NCBI GenBank assembly: GCA_036351115.1
Contig: JAZBOL010000097.1
Coordinates: 1-64,000 of the forward strand
Length of the DNA stretch: 64,000 nt
From: Marinihelvus sp036351115
GTDB lineage: Bacteria; Pseudomonadota; Gammaproteobacteria; Xanthomonadales; SZUA-36
Direction of reading: 5' to 3'
Each line of letters opens with the position of its first letter. Positions within the stretch are counted from its first letter, which is position 1. The notes under the pieces are model-generated. The model was not told the DNA's origin. It made no database searches and saw only the letters and a list, made by a program, of their open reading frames with translations. This document shows positions 50,517 through 58,748 of the stretch, one piece after another. The translations under genes were made by a program, and so were the position numbers.

Positions 50517-52061
50517 TTACCAGCTGCCGCTGGACTTGAACTCTTCGACGGCGGCCTTCAGGCGCCCTTCGAGGTCGTCATTCCAGTCACCGGTGTTCAG
50601 ATCGGCGATGAGGGCCTCCTGGCTGCTGTTCATCCAGCCGAGAAGCGCCTGTTCGAAATCGATGATCTTGTCCAGTTCAATGTCATCCATGTATCCGCGG
50701 TCGGCGGCATACAGGGACACGGCCATTTCGGCCACGGTCATCGGGCTGTACTGCTTCTGCTTCATCAGCTCGGTCACACGCTGCCCCCGCTCGAGCTGGG
50801 CGCGCGTGCCCTCATCGAGGTCCGAGGCAAACTGGGCGAACGCAGCGAGCTCGCGGAACTGAGCGAGCGCGAGGCGGATACCACCACCGAGCTTCTTGAT
50901 GATCTTGGTCTGGGCTGCGCCACCGACCCGGGACACGGACAGGCCGGCGTGAGCCGCAGGCCGGATCCCGGAGTTGAACATGTCGTTGTCCAGGAAGATC
51001 TGGCCGTCCGTGATGGAAATCACGTTGGTCGGAACGAAGGCGGACACGTCACCGGCCTGCGTTTCAATGATCGGCAGGGCCGTCAGGGATCCGGTCTTGC
51101 CTTTCACCTCGCCGTTCGTGAACTCTTCCACGTAGTCCTCGTTGACGCGCGCCGCGCGCTCGAGCAGGCGGGAGTGGAGGTAGAACACGTCACCCGGGAA
51201 CGCTTCACGGCCCGGCGGACGACGCAGCAGCAGGGAGACCTGGCGGTAGGCCTGGGCCTGCTTGGTGAGGTCGTCGTAAATGATCAGGGCGTCTTCCCCG
51301 CGATCCCGGAAATACTCACCCATGGTGCAGCCGGCATAGGGGGCGATGTACTGCATGGCCGCAGATTCGGCGGCGGAGGCGTTCACCACGATGGTGTGCT
51401 CCATGGCGCCGAACTCTTCGAGCTTGCTCACCACGTTCGCCACCGTGGACTGCTTCTGCCCCACGGCGACATAGATACATTTGATGCCCGTGCCCACCTG
51501 GTTGATGATCGCGTCGATGGCGATGGCGGACTTGCCGATCTGGCGGTCGCCAATGATCAGCTCACGCTGGCCCCGGCCGATCGGCACCATGGCATCGATG
51601 GCCTTGAGACCGGTCTGCATGGGCTGGTCGACGGATTTACGGGAGATCACGCCGGGCGCGACCTTCTCAATCGGTGAGTAACCGTCGTTCTCGATCTCGC
51701 CCTGGCCGTCGATGGGGTTACCGAGGGCATCCACCACGCGGCCGAGGAGTCCGCGACCCACGGGGACTTCCAGAATTCGACCGGTGCACTTGACCGTGTC
51801 ACCCTCGGTAATGTGCTCGTAATCACCGAGCACCACCGTTCCGACGGAGTCACGCTCCAGGTTCAGCGCCAGGCCGTAGGTGTTGCCCGGAAACTCGATC
51901 ATCTCGCCCTGCATGGCCTCCTCGAGGCCGTAGATTCGCGCGATGCCGTCTGACAGGCTGACCACCGTGCCCTGATTGCGGGTCTCGGCGGAGATGTTCA
52001 GCTCTTCAACGCGTTTGCGAATCAGGTCGCTGATTTCAGAGGGGTTCAAAGTTGCTTGCAT
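50517..52061 (-). CDS. atpA: ATP synthase alpha subunit
   Basis: A 514-residue subunit. Nucleotide-binding P-loop GDRQIGKSAIAIDAI (usual family GDRQTGK), then IYVAVGQKQSTVANVV, IYDDLTKQAQAYRQVSLLLR (arginine region) and GIRPAAHAGLSVSRVGGAAQ. The N-terminal segment MQATLNPSEISDLIRKRVEE contacts delta. AGGAACG lies before the ATG. Confidence 0.98.
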   Translation of the reverse strand: MQATLNPSEISDLIRKRVEELNISAETRNQGTVVSLSDGIARIYGLEEAMQGEMIEFPGNTYGLALNLERDSVGTVVLGDYEHITEGDTVKCTGRILEVPVGRGLLGRVVDALGNPIDGQGEIENDGYSPIEKVAPGVISRKSVDQPMQTGLKAIDAMVPIGRGQRELIIGDRQIGKSAIAIDAIINQVGTGIKCIYVAVGQKQSTVANVVSKLEEFGAMEHTIVVNASAAESAAMQYIAPYAGCTMGEYFRDRGEDALIIYDDLTKQAQAYRQVSLLLRRPPGREAFPGDVFYLHSRLLERAARVNEDYVEEFTNGEVKGKTGSLTALPIIETQAGDVSAFVPTNVISITDGQIFLDNDMFNSGIRPAAHAGLSVSRVGGAAQTKIIKKLGGGIRLALAQFRELAAFAQFASDLDEGTRAQLERGQRVTELMKQKQYSPMTVAEMAVSLYAADRGYMDDIELDKIIDFEQALLGWMNSSQEALIADLNTGDWNDDLEGRLKAAVEEFKSSGSW

Positions 52062-52131
52062 CGTTCCGTTCCTGTGAGAGTGCGCCTCGCGGCGGCATTC
52101 GCTACTTAGATTTCGTTCAGGCCGTGTTCGC

Positions 52132-52665
52132 TCAGGCCAGGCTGCCGGCCAGCCGTCGCAGGCGGCCGAGCACGGAGCCGTCGATGACCTCGTCGCCGGC
52201 GTAGATCACGGCGCCGCCGATCAGGGACGGGTCTACGGATGCATCCAGCGACACATCCCGCTCGAAGCGCCGGGTCAGCGCGGCCTTCATGCGTTCCGCC
52301 TGGTCTCCGACCAGCGGCGCGGCGGAGACGACCCGCACCTCGAGACGTTGCTCGGCTTCCTGGCGCAGTTCACCGAACAGCTCGACCACGCGCGGCAGCA
52401 GCGGTAGCCGCTCGTGCTCCGCCATGGCGACGAGAAACCGTTCGAAGGGCTCGCTGCCCGGGCGGCCCAGCGCTTCGAGCACCATGTCCACCGTCGCCCC
52501 GGGCTCTTCCTGCGGGCTGCCGAGATAGGCCGCCATGGTGGGTTCACTCACGGCCACGGCAGCGGCTTCAAGCCCCGCCGCCCATTCCGCGAGGGCGCCG
52601 CTTTCCCGGGCCACCTCGAAGGCAGCGCGGGCGTAGGGCCGGGCCAGCGTCGTCAGGCTGCTCAT
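52132..52665 (-). CDS. atpH: ATP synthase delta subunit
   Basis: A 177-residue stator subunit: TLARPYARAAFEVARESG at the N-terminus, and the C-terminal VVSAAPLVGDQAERMKAALT and VDPSLIGGAVIYAGDEVIDG motifs. It overlaps atpF as ATGA. It joins the b dimer to the top of F1. Confidence 0.95.
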   Translation of the reverse strand: MSSLTTLARPYARAAFEVARESGALAEWAAGLEAAAVAVSEPTMAAYLGSPQEEPGATVDMVLEALGRPGSEPFERFLVAMAEHERLPLLPRVVELFGELRQEAEQRLEVRVVSAAPLVGDQAERMKAALTRRFERDVSLDASVDPSLIGGAVIYAGDEVIDGSVLGRLRRLAGSLA

Positions 52666-53132
52666 AGCTCTGCGATGAGTTTGTCGATCAGTTCGCGGTG
52701 CGCCTGTTCGTCGATCTCTTTCTCGAGAATCTTCGACGCGCCCAGCACGGCGAGGCTGCCGGTCGCAGCGCGCAGCTCTTCCCTGGCCTGGTTTGCCGCC
52801 TGGGCGATGTCCGCTTCCGCGGCCGCCACCTGGCGCTGTCGTTCAGCCGTGGCCTCCTCGCGCGCCTGGTCCAGGATCTGGCTCTGGCGCTGACTGGCCT
52901 GGTCGACAATCTGCCCGGCGCGCTCGCGTGCCTCCTTGATCTGCTGCTCCGCCTCGGCGTTTGCAGTTTCGAGTGCTTTCTCGGCACGGTCTGACGCGGC
53001 CAGCCCGTCGGCGATTTTCTCGCGACGTTCGTCAATGGCCTGGATGATCGGCGGCCAGATGAACTTCATGCAGAACCACACGAAGATCATCATGGTGATC
53101 GATTGCAAAATCAGGGTGGCATTAATGTTCAT
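52662..53132 (-). CDS. atpF: ATP synthase b subunit
   Basis: A 156-residue subunit with one N-terminal membrane helix (MNINATLILQSITMMIFVWF) and a long charged helix (residues about 35-150) typical of the peripheral stalk. The KFIWPPI motif after the helix matches Gammaproteobacterial b subunits. AGGAGGA precedes the ATG. Confidence 0.96.
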   Translation of the reverse strand: MNINATLILQSITMMIFVWFCMKFIWPPIIQAIDERREKIADGLAASDRAEKALETANAEAEQQIKEARERAGQIVDQASQRQSQILDQAREEATAERQRQVAAAEADIAQAANQAREELRAATGSLAVLGASKILEKEIDEQAHRELIDKLIAEL

Positions 53133-53203
53133 GCCGGTTCCTCCTGGTTTGCCCTATGCCGCGATCCGCGGACACGCCGCAGAACACGACAGCGGCACCT
53201 GAA

Positions 53204-53464
53204 TCAGGCGCCGCCGAGCAGGCCGATGAACGGGTTCGCGAACGTGAAGAACAGCGCGATACCGACACCGATGATGGCCACGGCATCCAGCAGGCCCACG
53301 GCAAGGAAGAACTTGGTCTGCAGCATGGGAGCCAGCTCGGGCTGACGCGCGGAACTCTCCAGCAGGCGACCGCCCAGGATACCGACGCCGATGCCCACGC
53401 CCAGGGCGCCGAGACCGATCATGATGGCCACGGAGTAGGCCGTTGCAGCAATTACAGTTTCCAT
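53204..53464 (-). CDS. atpE: ATP synthase c subunit
   Basis: An 86-residue hairpin of two helices. The glycine-rich first helix (GLGALGVGIGVGILGGRLL), the polar loop SSARQPE and the ion-binding D60 in GLLDAVAIIGVG are canonical; absence of the Na+-binding Gln/Ser pattern suggests protons are translocated. Confidence 0.97.
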   Translation of the reverse strand: METVIAATAYSVAIMIGLGALGVGIGVGILGGRLLESSARQPELAPMLQTKFFLAVGLLDAVAIIGVGIALFFTFANPFIGLLGGA

Positions 53465-53544
53465 GAAAACACTCCAGTTTTAGAGATAAAGCAACAGAAA
53501 AGCGAAACCCAGATTCCAGTGATGTCGAATAGTGTAGCGACCCA

Positions 53545-54588
53545 CTAGTGATGCTCGTGCGCCATGCTGAGGTACACGATGGTCAGCATCATGAAGATAA
53601 ACGCCTGCATGACGATGACCAGGATGTGGAACACGGCCCAGCCAAAATGCAGCAGCTCACCGCCGAGGAACGCCGCGCCGCCCGTTGCAAACAGCAGCAG
53701 GGCGAGGGCGAATACGGTCGGCTTCATGGCCAGCTTGCCCTTGTAGTTCGCTACCAGGGTGGCGAGCACGGCCACGCCGCCCGCCACATGCCACCACCAG
53801 GGCACCGTTTCACCAAACAGCTGGCCCAGGCCCGCGGCAAACACCCCGGAGCCCGCGGTGTACACGATGGCGATCAGAATGAAGATCAGCTCGCCGGCAT
53901 ACAGGTTGCCGAAGAGTCGCAGGCCCAGCGACACCGGTTTGGCCAGCAGGGATACGATTTCGAGCAGCAGGTTGAAGGCCATGAGCACCGGCCATCCCAC
54001 CTTCGGCAGTCCGAGCTGCCTCGGGTCGATCGGGTTCATGACCAGCTCCGCCAGGAATCCGCTCACGCCCTTGACCTTGATGCTGTAGAACACGATGAGG
54101 ATCAGCACCGTGATGCTCATGCCGAGCGTGGCATTCACGTCCGTCGTCGGCACCACCTTCTGGTAGGGCACCCCGAGGGCCACCGCGGTTTCCGGAAGCC
54201 AGTCCACGGGCACCAGGTCCATGAGGTTCATGAAGAAAATCCACACGAACAGGGTCAGCGCGAGGGGCGCGATCATGCGGTTCGTGCCGTGAAAATTGTC
54301 GCGGACCGAGGTATCGACGAATTCGACGATGAGTTCGATGCCCGCCTGGAAACGGGTCGGGACGCCGCTGTTGGCTGCCTTGGCGACCTTACGGAACAGC
54401 ACGTAGAACACCACGCCCAGCAGCGATGCCCAAAGCAGCGTATCCAGGTGGAATCCCCAGAATCCCAGCTGCTCGGCCACGGCTTTGCCGCCGCAAACGA
54501 ACCCGTTCTCGCCAAACCCGCAGGTCAGGTTGGTCAGGTGGTGGTCGATATAGCCTGTCGGGGTCAGCTCTTCGCCGCTGCTTGCCAT
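53545..54588 (-). CDS. atpB: ATP synthase a subunit with internal insertion
   Basis: A 347-residue Fo subunit; E. coli AtpB is 271. The essential arginine is R224 in SLGLRLFGNLYAGELIF, with E233 and H321 (WAVFHILVI) at the E219 and H245 positions of E. coli; the C-terminus QAFIFMMLTIVYLSMAHEHH is standard. Between residue 240 and about 315 there is an insertion of roughly 60 residues (containing QLFGETVPWWWHVAGGVA and NYKGKLAMKPTVFALALLLF) absent from E. coli AtpB; it carries two hydrophobic stretches. N-terminal part is also somewhat longer. Confidence 0.95.
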   Translation of the reverse strand: MASSGEELTPTGYIDHHLTNLTCGFGENGFVCGGKAVAEQLGFWGFHLDTLLWASLLGVVFYVLFRKVAKAANSGVPTRFQAGIELIVEFVDTSVRDNFHGTNRMIAPLALTLFVWIFFMNLMDLVPVDWLPETAVALGVPYQKVVPTTDVNATLGMSITVLILIVFYSIKVKGVSGFLAELVMNPIDPRQLGLPKVGWPVLMAFNLLLEIVSLLAKPVSLGLRLFGNLYAGELIFILIAIVYTAGSGVFAAGLGQLFGETVPWWWHVAGGVAVLATLVANYKGKLAMKPTVFALALLLFATGGAAFLGGELLHFGWAVFHILVIVMQAFIFMMLTIVYLSMAHEHH

Positions 54589-54636
54589 TGTTCGATTGCG
54601 CTCTTGAAACCGTTCAACCCACCGCCAAGGTGGGTA

Positions 54637-55053
54637 TCAACTGCTGAAAAACAACCCCAGCCATCCTGCGAGGATGACAAGACCCATGCCGGTGAAGAAC
54701 CAACCGGCCGCCAGGGGTTCCACCCCGACGAATACGGCAATGCAAATGGCGCCGCACACCAGCCACTTCAGTAGCTCCGCAATGACGGCCGCACCGAGAA
54801 ACGCCGTGCTGTCCGAACCGATGCGTCGGCCGAGCACCAGAGCGAAGACCAGTGTCGGAAACAGGACAGCCATGCTGCCGAAGAGCGACGAATAGCTCGG
54901 CACCCGCCCCCCGGCCACCCAGGCGACCGCTGCGATCACCAGCGCCGCCAGCGCCTGGGCCCGAAGCCAGCGCCCGAGGATGAATGCACCCGCCACACGC
55001 TCGCGCGCTCCGCGCGAACCCGCGCTATTTTGCGCTGTTTCGGTTACCGGCAT
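54637..55053 (-). CDS. atpI: ATP synthase subunit I
   Basis: About 138 residues from ATG 55053 with four predicted helices (ALAALVIAAVAWVAGG; YSSLFGSMAVLFPTLVFALV; AVIAELLKWLVCGAICIAVF; WFFTGMGLVILAGWLGLFF). First gene of the atp operon, 48 bases before atpB, as AtpI usually is; it assists c-ring assembly. ATG 55089 is possible but overlaps a putative -10 element. Confidence 0.85.
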   Translation of the reverse strand: MPVTETAQNSAGSRGARERVAGAFILGRWLRAQALAALVIAAVAWVAGGRVPSYSSLFGSMAVLFPTLVFALVLGRRIGSDSTAFLGAAVIAELLKWLVCGAICIAVFVGVEPLAAGWFFTGMGLVILAGWLGLFFSS

Positions 55054-55087
55054 GTGAACGGGGTGTTTCAACCGCCAAAGACCGCGC

Positions 55088-55117
55088 ATTTTAGCACCCG
55101 GGATTTCTTACGGGCAA
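55088..55117 (-). promoter_or_regulatory. Candidate sigma-70 promoter of the atp operon
   Basis: On the minus strand TTGCCC (55117-55112) is followed after 18 bases by TAAAAT (55093-55088), five of six matches to the -10 consensus. Transcription would start near 55081, inside the longer atpI frame, which favours the ATG at 55053. Confidence 0.4.
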
Positions 55118-55174
55118 CCGGAGGATCCGAACGGCGATACTTGCCTCGGGCCCCGACCTTCGGGCTTCCGCCAC

Positions 55175-55609
55175 TCAGGCCGTGGTGATTTCGGTCTCGA
55201 GGTGGTTTTCCGTGCGGAGAGACGCGGTGATCAGGCACATGGCTTCACTCTTGTGCATCAGTTTGTCCGCCTTGTCCACGTCCGTGCCCTCCGGCACCGT
55301 CAGGCGCGCCGCCAGGTCGAAGCGGGTAAAGCGGGTCACACCTTCCACCCGGTCCAGGGTGCCCTTGACGTCGCACTCGATGGTGGTCCAATCGAGCTTC
55401 GAGGCCGCGGCGATGGCGCGGAAAGTCAGAATGAAGCAGTCCGCCACGGAAGCGGCGAGCAGGGTTTCGGGAGACCAGTTTCCCTCCGGACCGCCGAACT
55501 CCGGCGGCGGCGTGGTGGCCAGGTTGGGCAAACCGGCGCTTGCCAGGGTGACGGTGGATGTCGGATCGGCGGAGCCGCTGACGTGGTACAGGTGGGGAAA
55601 CGCGTGCAT
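55175..55609 (-). CDS. OsmC-family peroxiredoxin-like protein
   Basis: A 144-residue protein with the two OsmC cysteines in AASVADCFILTFRAIAA and HKSEAMCLITASLRTE, and the conserved opening WSPETLLAAS. Family members reduce organic hydroperoxides. GAGGAGT precedes the ATG. It interrupts the common parB-atpI adjacency. Confidence 0.88.
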   Translation of the reverse strand: MHAFPHLYHVSGSADPTSTVTLASAGLPNLATTPPPEFGGPEGNWSPETLLAASVADCFILTFRAIAAASKLDWTTIECDVKGTLDRVEGVTRFTRFDLAARLTVPEGTDVDKADKLMHKSEAMCLITASLRTENHLETEITTA

Positions 55610-55717
55610 GGGGCACTCCTCGTCGTTAACGAATGGATGCCCTAGATATGCGGATGCAGTCGCCGGCCTGCAAGCGGCGAGGCGCCCCTGATTGGGCGGG
55701 AGACCGGCGTCGCAGCC

Positions 55718-56623
55718 TCAGGTTTTCGCCAGGTGGCCGATGATGCCTTCCAGCTCGTCCGCGGAATTGAAGCTGATGACCAGCTTGCCCCTGCCCTTCG
55801 CGTTGTGCTGAATGCGAACCTGGGCACACAGCTTTTCCGTGAGCTCGTCCTGCAGGCGGGCCACGTCCGGGTCCAGCCTGGGCGGCGTCGATGGCTTCGG
55901 ATTCAGGAGCCTTTTGACGAGCGCCTCGGTTTCTCGCACGGACAGCTGACGCCGAACCACCTCTCGGGCCGCCGCGGCCTGGCGCTCGTCCGGCAGGGCC
56001 AGCAGGGCGCGGGCGTGGCCCATCTCCAGATGCCGGTCGTCCACCAGTTCGCGCACCTCGGTCGACAGCTCCAGGAGACGCAGCAGATTGCTCACCGCGG
56101 AGCGGGAACGCCCCACGGCCTCGGCGGCTTCCTGGTGGGTCAGCTGAAATTCGTCGACGAGCCGGCGCAGCGCCGTGGCCTCCTCGATGGGGTTGAGGTC
56201 TTCGCGCTGGATGTTCTCCACGAGCGCCATGGCGATGGCGACCTCGTCCGCCACTTCGCGCACGATGGCCGGCACCGTGTCGACCCCGGCCAGCTGTGCC
56301 GCACGCCAGCGTCGCTCCCCGGCAATCAGTTCATAGTGCCGGCCGCCCACGTTTCGGACGACCACCGGCTGGATCACGCCCTGCTGGCGAATCGACTCCG
56401 CAAGCTCCGCGAGGCGCTCCTCGTCGAAAACCGAACGCGGCTGGTACTTGCCCGGCTGGATCTGCTCCACGGGCAGATCGCGCAGGGCTGCTGCCGAGTC
56501 GCCGCCCGCCGTGCCCGGTGCGCCATCATCGTGGGTCGCCCGGTCGAGCGTGCTCTGGCTGAGCATGGAGGAAAGGTTGCGGCCGAGCGGACCTTTTCGG
56601 GAGGATTTGCTTTTCGCGGACAT
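55718..56623 (-). CDS. parB: Chromosome partitioning protein ParB
   Basis: A 301-residue DNA-binding CTPase. Boxes LPVEQIQPGKYQPRSVFDEE and LIAGERRWRAAQLAG form the CTP pocket, QREDLNPIEEA and the helix-turn-helix LTHQEAAEAVGRSRSAVSN bind parS; the C-terminal KLCAQVRIQHNAKGRGKLVI is the dimer domain. It follows parA by 29 bases. No parS palindrome was noticed in the window. Confidence 0.97.
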   Translation of the reverse strand: MSAKSKSSRKGPLGRNLSSMLSQSTLDRATHDDGAPGTAGGDSAAALRDLPVEQIQPGKYQPRSVFDEERLAELAESIRQQGVIQPVVVRNVGGRHYELIAGERRWRAAQLAGVDTVPAIVREVADEVAIAMALVENIQREDLNPIEEATALRRLVDEFQLTHQEAAEAVGRSRSAVSNLLRLLELSTEVRELVDDRHLEMGHARALLALPDERQAAAAREVVRRQLSVRETEALVKRLLNPKPSTPPRLDPDVARLQDELTEKLCAQVRIQHNAKGRGKLVISFNSADELEGIIGHLAKT

Positions 56624-56652
56624 GGGCGTTGTGTTCCTGGGTTGGGGCTGGC

Positions 56653-57432
56653 TCAGCCGGCCTCACGCTTGCGGCGCCGGCGCAGCACTTCGCCGGCCAG
56701 GCCAAGGTAGGCCAGGGCGCCGCGCGAGCCGGGATCATAATGCAGCACGGGCAGGCCGTGGCTGGGCGCCTCGGCCACGCGCACGTTGCGCGGCACCAGG
56801 GTTCGATAGACCCGGTCGCCGAAATTCTCCATCAGCTGGTCGGAAACCGCTTCGGAGAGGTTGTTGCGCATATCGTACATGGTGCGCAGCAGACCCTCGA
56901 TTTCCAGCCTCGGATTGACGCTGTCCCTGACCTGCTCGACCGTATCGAGCAGCGCCGCGAGGCCCTCCAGGGCATAGTATTCGCACTGGATCGGAATCAG
57001 CACGCTGTTCGCCGCCGCGAGGGCGTTCAGGGTCAGCAGGTTCAGGGAAGGCGGACAGTCGATGATGATCCATCCGTAACGCGGCGCCACTGCCTCGAGC
57101 GCGTCGCGCAGGATGTACTCCCGCCCGTCCCGCGTCATGAGCTCGAATTCCGCTGCCCCGAGGTCGCCATTCGACGGCAGCAGGTCGAAGGCAAGGCGCT
57201 CCGGACTCACGAGCGCATCCTGGAGCGCACAGTCGCCGACCATGACGTCGACCGCCGTTCTCTCCAGGGCGCGCGTGTCCACGCCGCACCCCGTGGACGC
57301 ATTGCCCTGCGGATCGAAATCCACGAGCAGCACGCGGTAGTTCATGTCCGCGAGCGCCGCCGCGAGGTTGACGCAGGTGGTGGTTTTGCCGACGCCGCCC
57401 TTCTGGTTGGCGACTGCGATGATCCGGGCCAT
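56653..57432 (-). CDS. parA: Chromosome partitioning ATPase ParA
   Basis: A 259-residue deviant Walker-type ATPase: IIAVANQKGGVGKTTTCVNL (K11 and K16), VLLVDFDPQGNAS and YGWIIIDCPPSLNLLT. It moves ParB-parS complexes on nucleoid DNA. Two bases separate it from rsmG. Confidence 0.97.
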   Translation of the reverse strand: MARIIAVANQKGGVGKTTTCVNLAAALADMNYRVLLVDFDPQGNASTGCGVDTRALERTAVDVMVGDCALQDALVSPERLAFDLLPSNGDLGAAEFELMTRDGREYILRDALEAVAPRYGWIIIDCPPSLNLLTLNALAAANSVLIPIQCEYYALEGLAALLDTVEQVRDSVNPRLEIEGLLRTMYDMRNNLSEAVSDQLMENFGDRVYRTLVPRNVRVAEAPSHGLPVLHYDPGSRGALAYLGLAGEVLRRRRKREAG

Positions 57433-57434
57433 GG

Positions 57435-58034
57435 TTATGTTCTGTTCTCAGTCTTCGGTAACGGCTCCAGGGTGAGCGTCACCTGGTGGCGTTCAGCCTC
57501 GAGCCCGGGCACATCGAGGGCCTCGACCCCGACGAGGCGCACCCACGCGGGCAACGCCTCGAGCTCCTGTTGTCGCAACTGCCCTTTCATGGCGACGAGC
57601 CGAGTGTCCGGACCCGCGAGGTGCCTCGTCAGCCTGGCGAAATCCCCGAGCGAGCTGAACGCCCGGGACACGATGGTACTGAACTGCAAGCGGGGTGAGA
57701 AGGACTCGACCCGTCCGTGAATCGCCTCCACCTGGGCCAGGCCAAGCTCCCGGATGACGTGCCCGAGGAATCGCACCTTTTTTCCCGCGCTGTCGATGAG
57801 CACCGTGGGCCGCTCCGGCTCGAGAATCGCCAACGGCAATCCGGGGAATCCCGCCCCCGTCCCCACGTCGAGCAGGGGCCCGTCGCCCACGGCCGCGTGG
57901 ATGGCGAGGGAATCGAGGAGGTGGCGCGTGACCAGGTGGTCGAACTCACCGGGCGCGACGAGGTTGTAGGTGCGACCCCAGCGGCGCAACAGGTCGAGGT
58001 GACGCAGCCATCGATCCACCGCTCGGGGCTCCAC
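57435..58034 (-). CDS. rsmG: 16S rRNA (guanine-527 N7) methyltransferase
   Basis: At least 199 residues from GTG 58034, with LLDVGTGAGFPGLPLAIL (SAM site), LIDSAGKKVRFL and VSRAFSSLGDF. Homology clearly continues upstream of the GTG: reading LEAGLEALGLAVEPRAVDRW before it matches the normal RsmG N-terminus, but there is no ATG, GTG or TTG before the stop at 58119-58121. A CTG at 58055 preceded by GAGG five bases away is a possible true start. mnmG, the usual neighbour, is absent. Confidence 0.9.
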   Translation of the reverse strand: MEPRAVDRWLRHLDLLRRWGRTYNLVAPGEFDHLVTRHLLDSLAIHAAVGDGPLLDVGTGAGFPGLPLAILEPERPTVLIDSAGKKVRFLGHVIRELGLAQVEAIHGRVESFSPRLQFSTIVSRAFSSLGDFARLTRHLAGPDTRLVAMKGQLRQQELEALPAWVRLVGVEALDVPGLEAERHQVTLTLEPLPKTENRT

Positions 58035-58098
58035 CGCCAGGCCAAGCGCTTCCAGCCCGGCCTCGAGGGTGGTCCGTTCCGGATTCTGGTCCTGGCCT

Positions 58099-58719
58099 TC
58101 AGATCTGGTCAGAGCGCTTCATCTGCTTGACGATGCGGTCACTGAGGCGGGCGGCGACATCCTGGTACTCGATGTCCTCGCTCTGGGTCACCATGCTCCA
58201 GACCCGCTCGATCCGCCGGACATCAACGTACAGCGTCTCCAGCATGAGCTCGGTGGTCCGGTCTTCCCAGCCCGGCCCCTCGCGCACGGTGTACACGTCA
58301 TAGAAGTACGGGCTGTACCAGCCGCCGACCCCGGTCCCCACGTTCTGCAGCCAGTAATCGGCGCGCTCATACCCTGCACTGGCGCCGCCGCCGATAATGA
58401 AGACGACAATGAGGCCGTCCGCATTGCCGTTGCGCAGGGCCTTCTCCACGTTTTCACGGGTCAGTTGGCCCCGCATGCCGGGCAGCTCGGCGCTCTCCAC
58501 GGCGTTGGCGCCCGCGTCCCGGAGCTTTGCAACGATATCGCGCTCGATCACGAGGCGCTGCAGGTCATCGGGCCAGGCGACGAGGACAGCCACTTTCTCC
58601 GGCGCCTCGGGCTCGATCGTCTCCGACTGCCAGGTGTCCACCACCTTGGTGGTGCCGCAGGCGGAGAGGGTCAGGGCGGCGGCCGCGAGGAGCAGGCCGC
58701 GCAGGTTTCGATAGGTCAT
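58099..58719 (-). CDS. Predicted lipoprotein of unknown function
   Basis: A 206-residue protein from ATG 58719 with lipobox LSAC (RNLRGLLLAAAALTLSACGTT) and mature part opening TKVVDTWQSETIEPEAPEKV, then an alpha/beta pattern (VLVAWPDDLQRLVIERDIVA, GLIVVFIIGGGAS, YYDVYTVREGPGW-like) similar to DUF4136-like lipoproteins that carry a TTKV..W start. Its 3' end abuts the rsmG region. Role unknown. Confidence 0.78.
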   Translation of the reverse strand: MTYRNLRGLLLAAAALTLSACGTTKVVDTWQSETIEPEAPEKVAVLVAWPDDLQRLVIERDIVAKLRDAGANAVESAELPGMRGQLTRENVEKALRNGNADGLIVVFIIGGGASAGYERADYWLQNVGTGVGGWYSPYFYDVYTVREGPGWEDRTTELMLETLYVDVRRIERVWSMVTQSEDIEYQDVAARLSDRIVKQMKRSDQI

Positions 58720-58748
58720 ATGGGTATTCCGAAAGATCGTGAACCGCA

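Noticed and set aside
55610..57434. parS site near parAB
   Set aside because: No copy of the TGTTTCACGTGAAACA palindrome was noticed by eye; a motif scan would be decisive.
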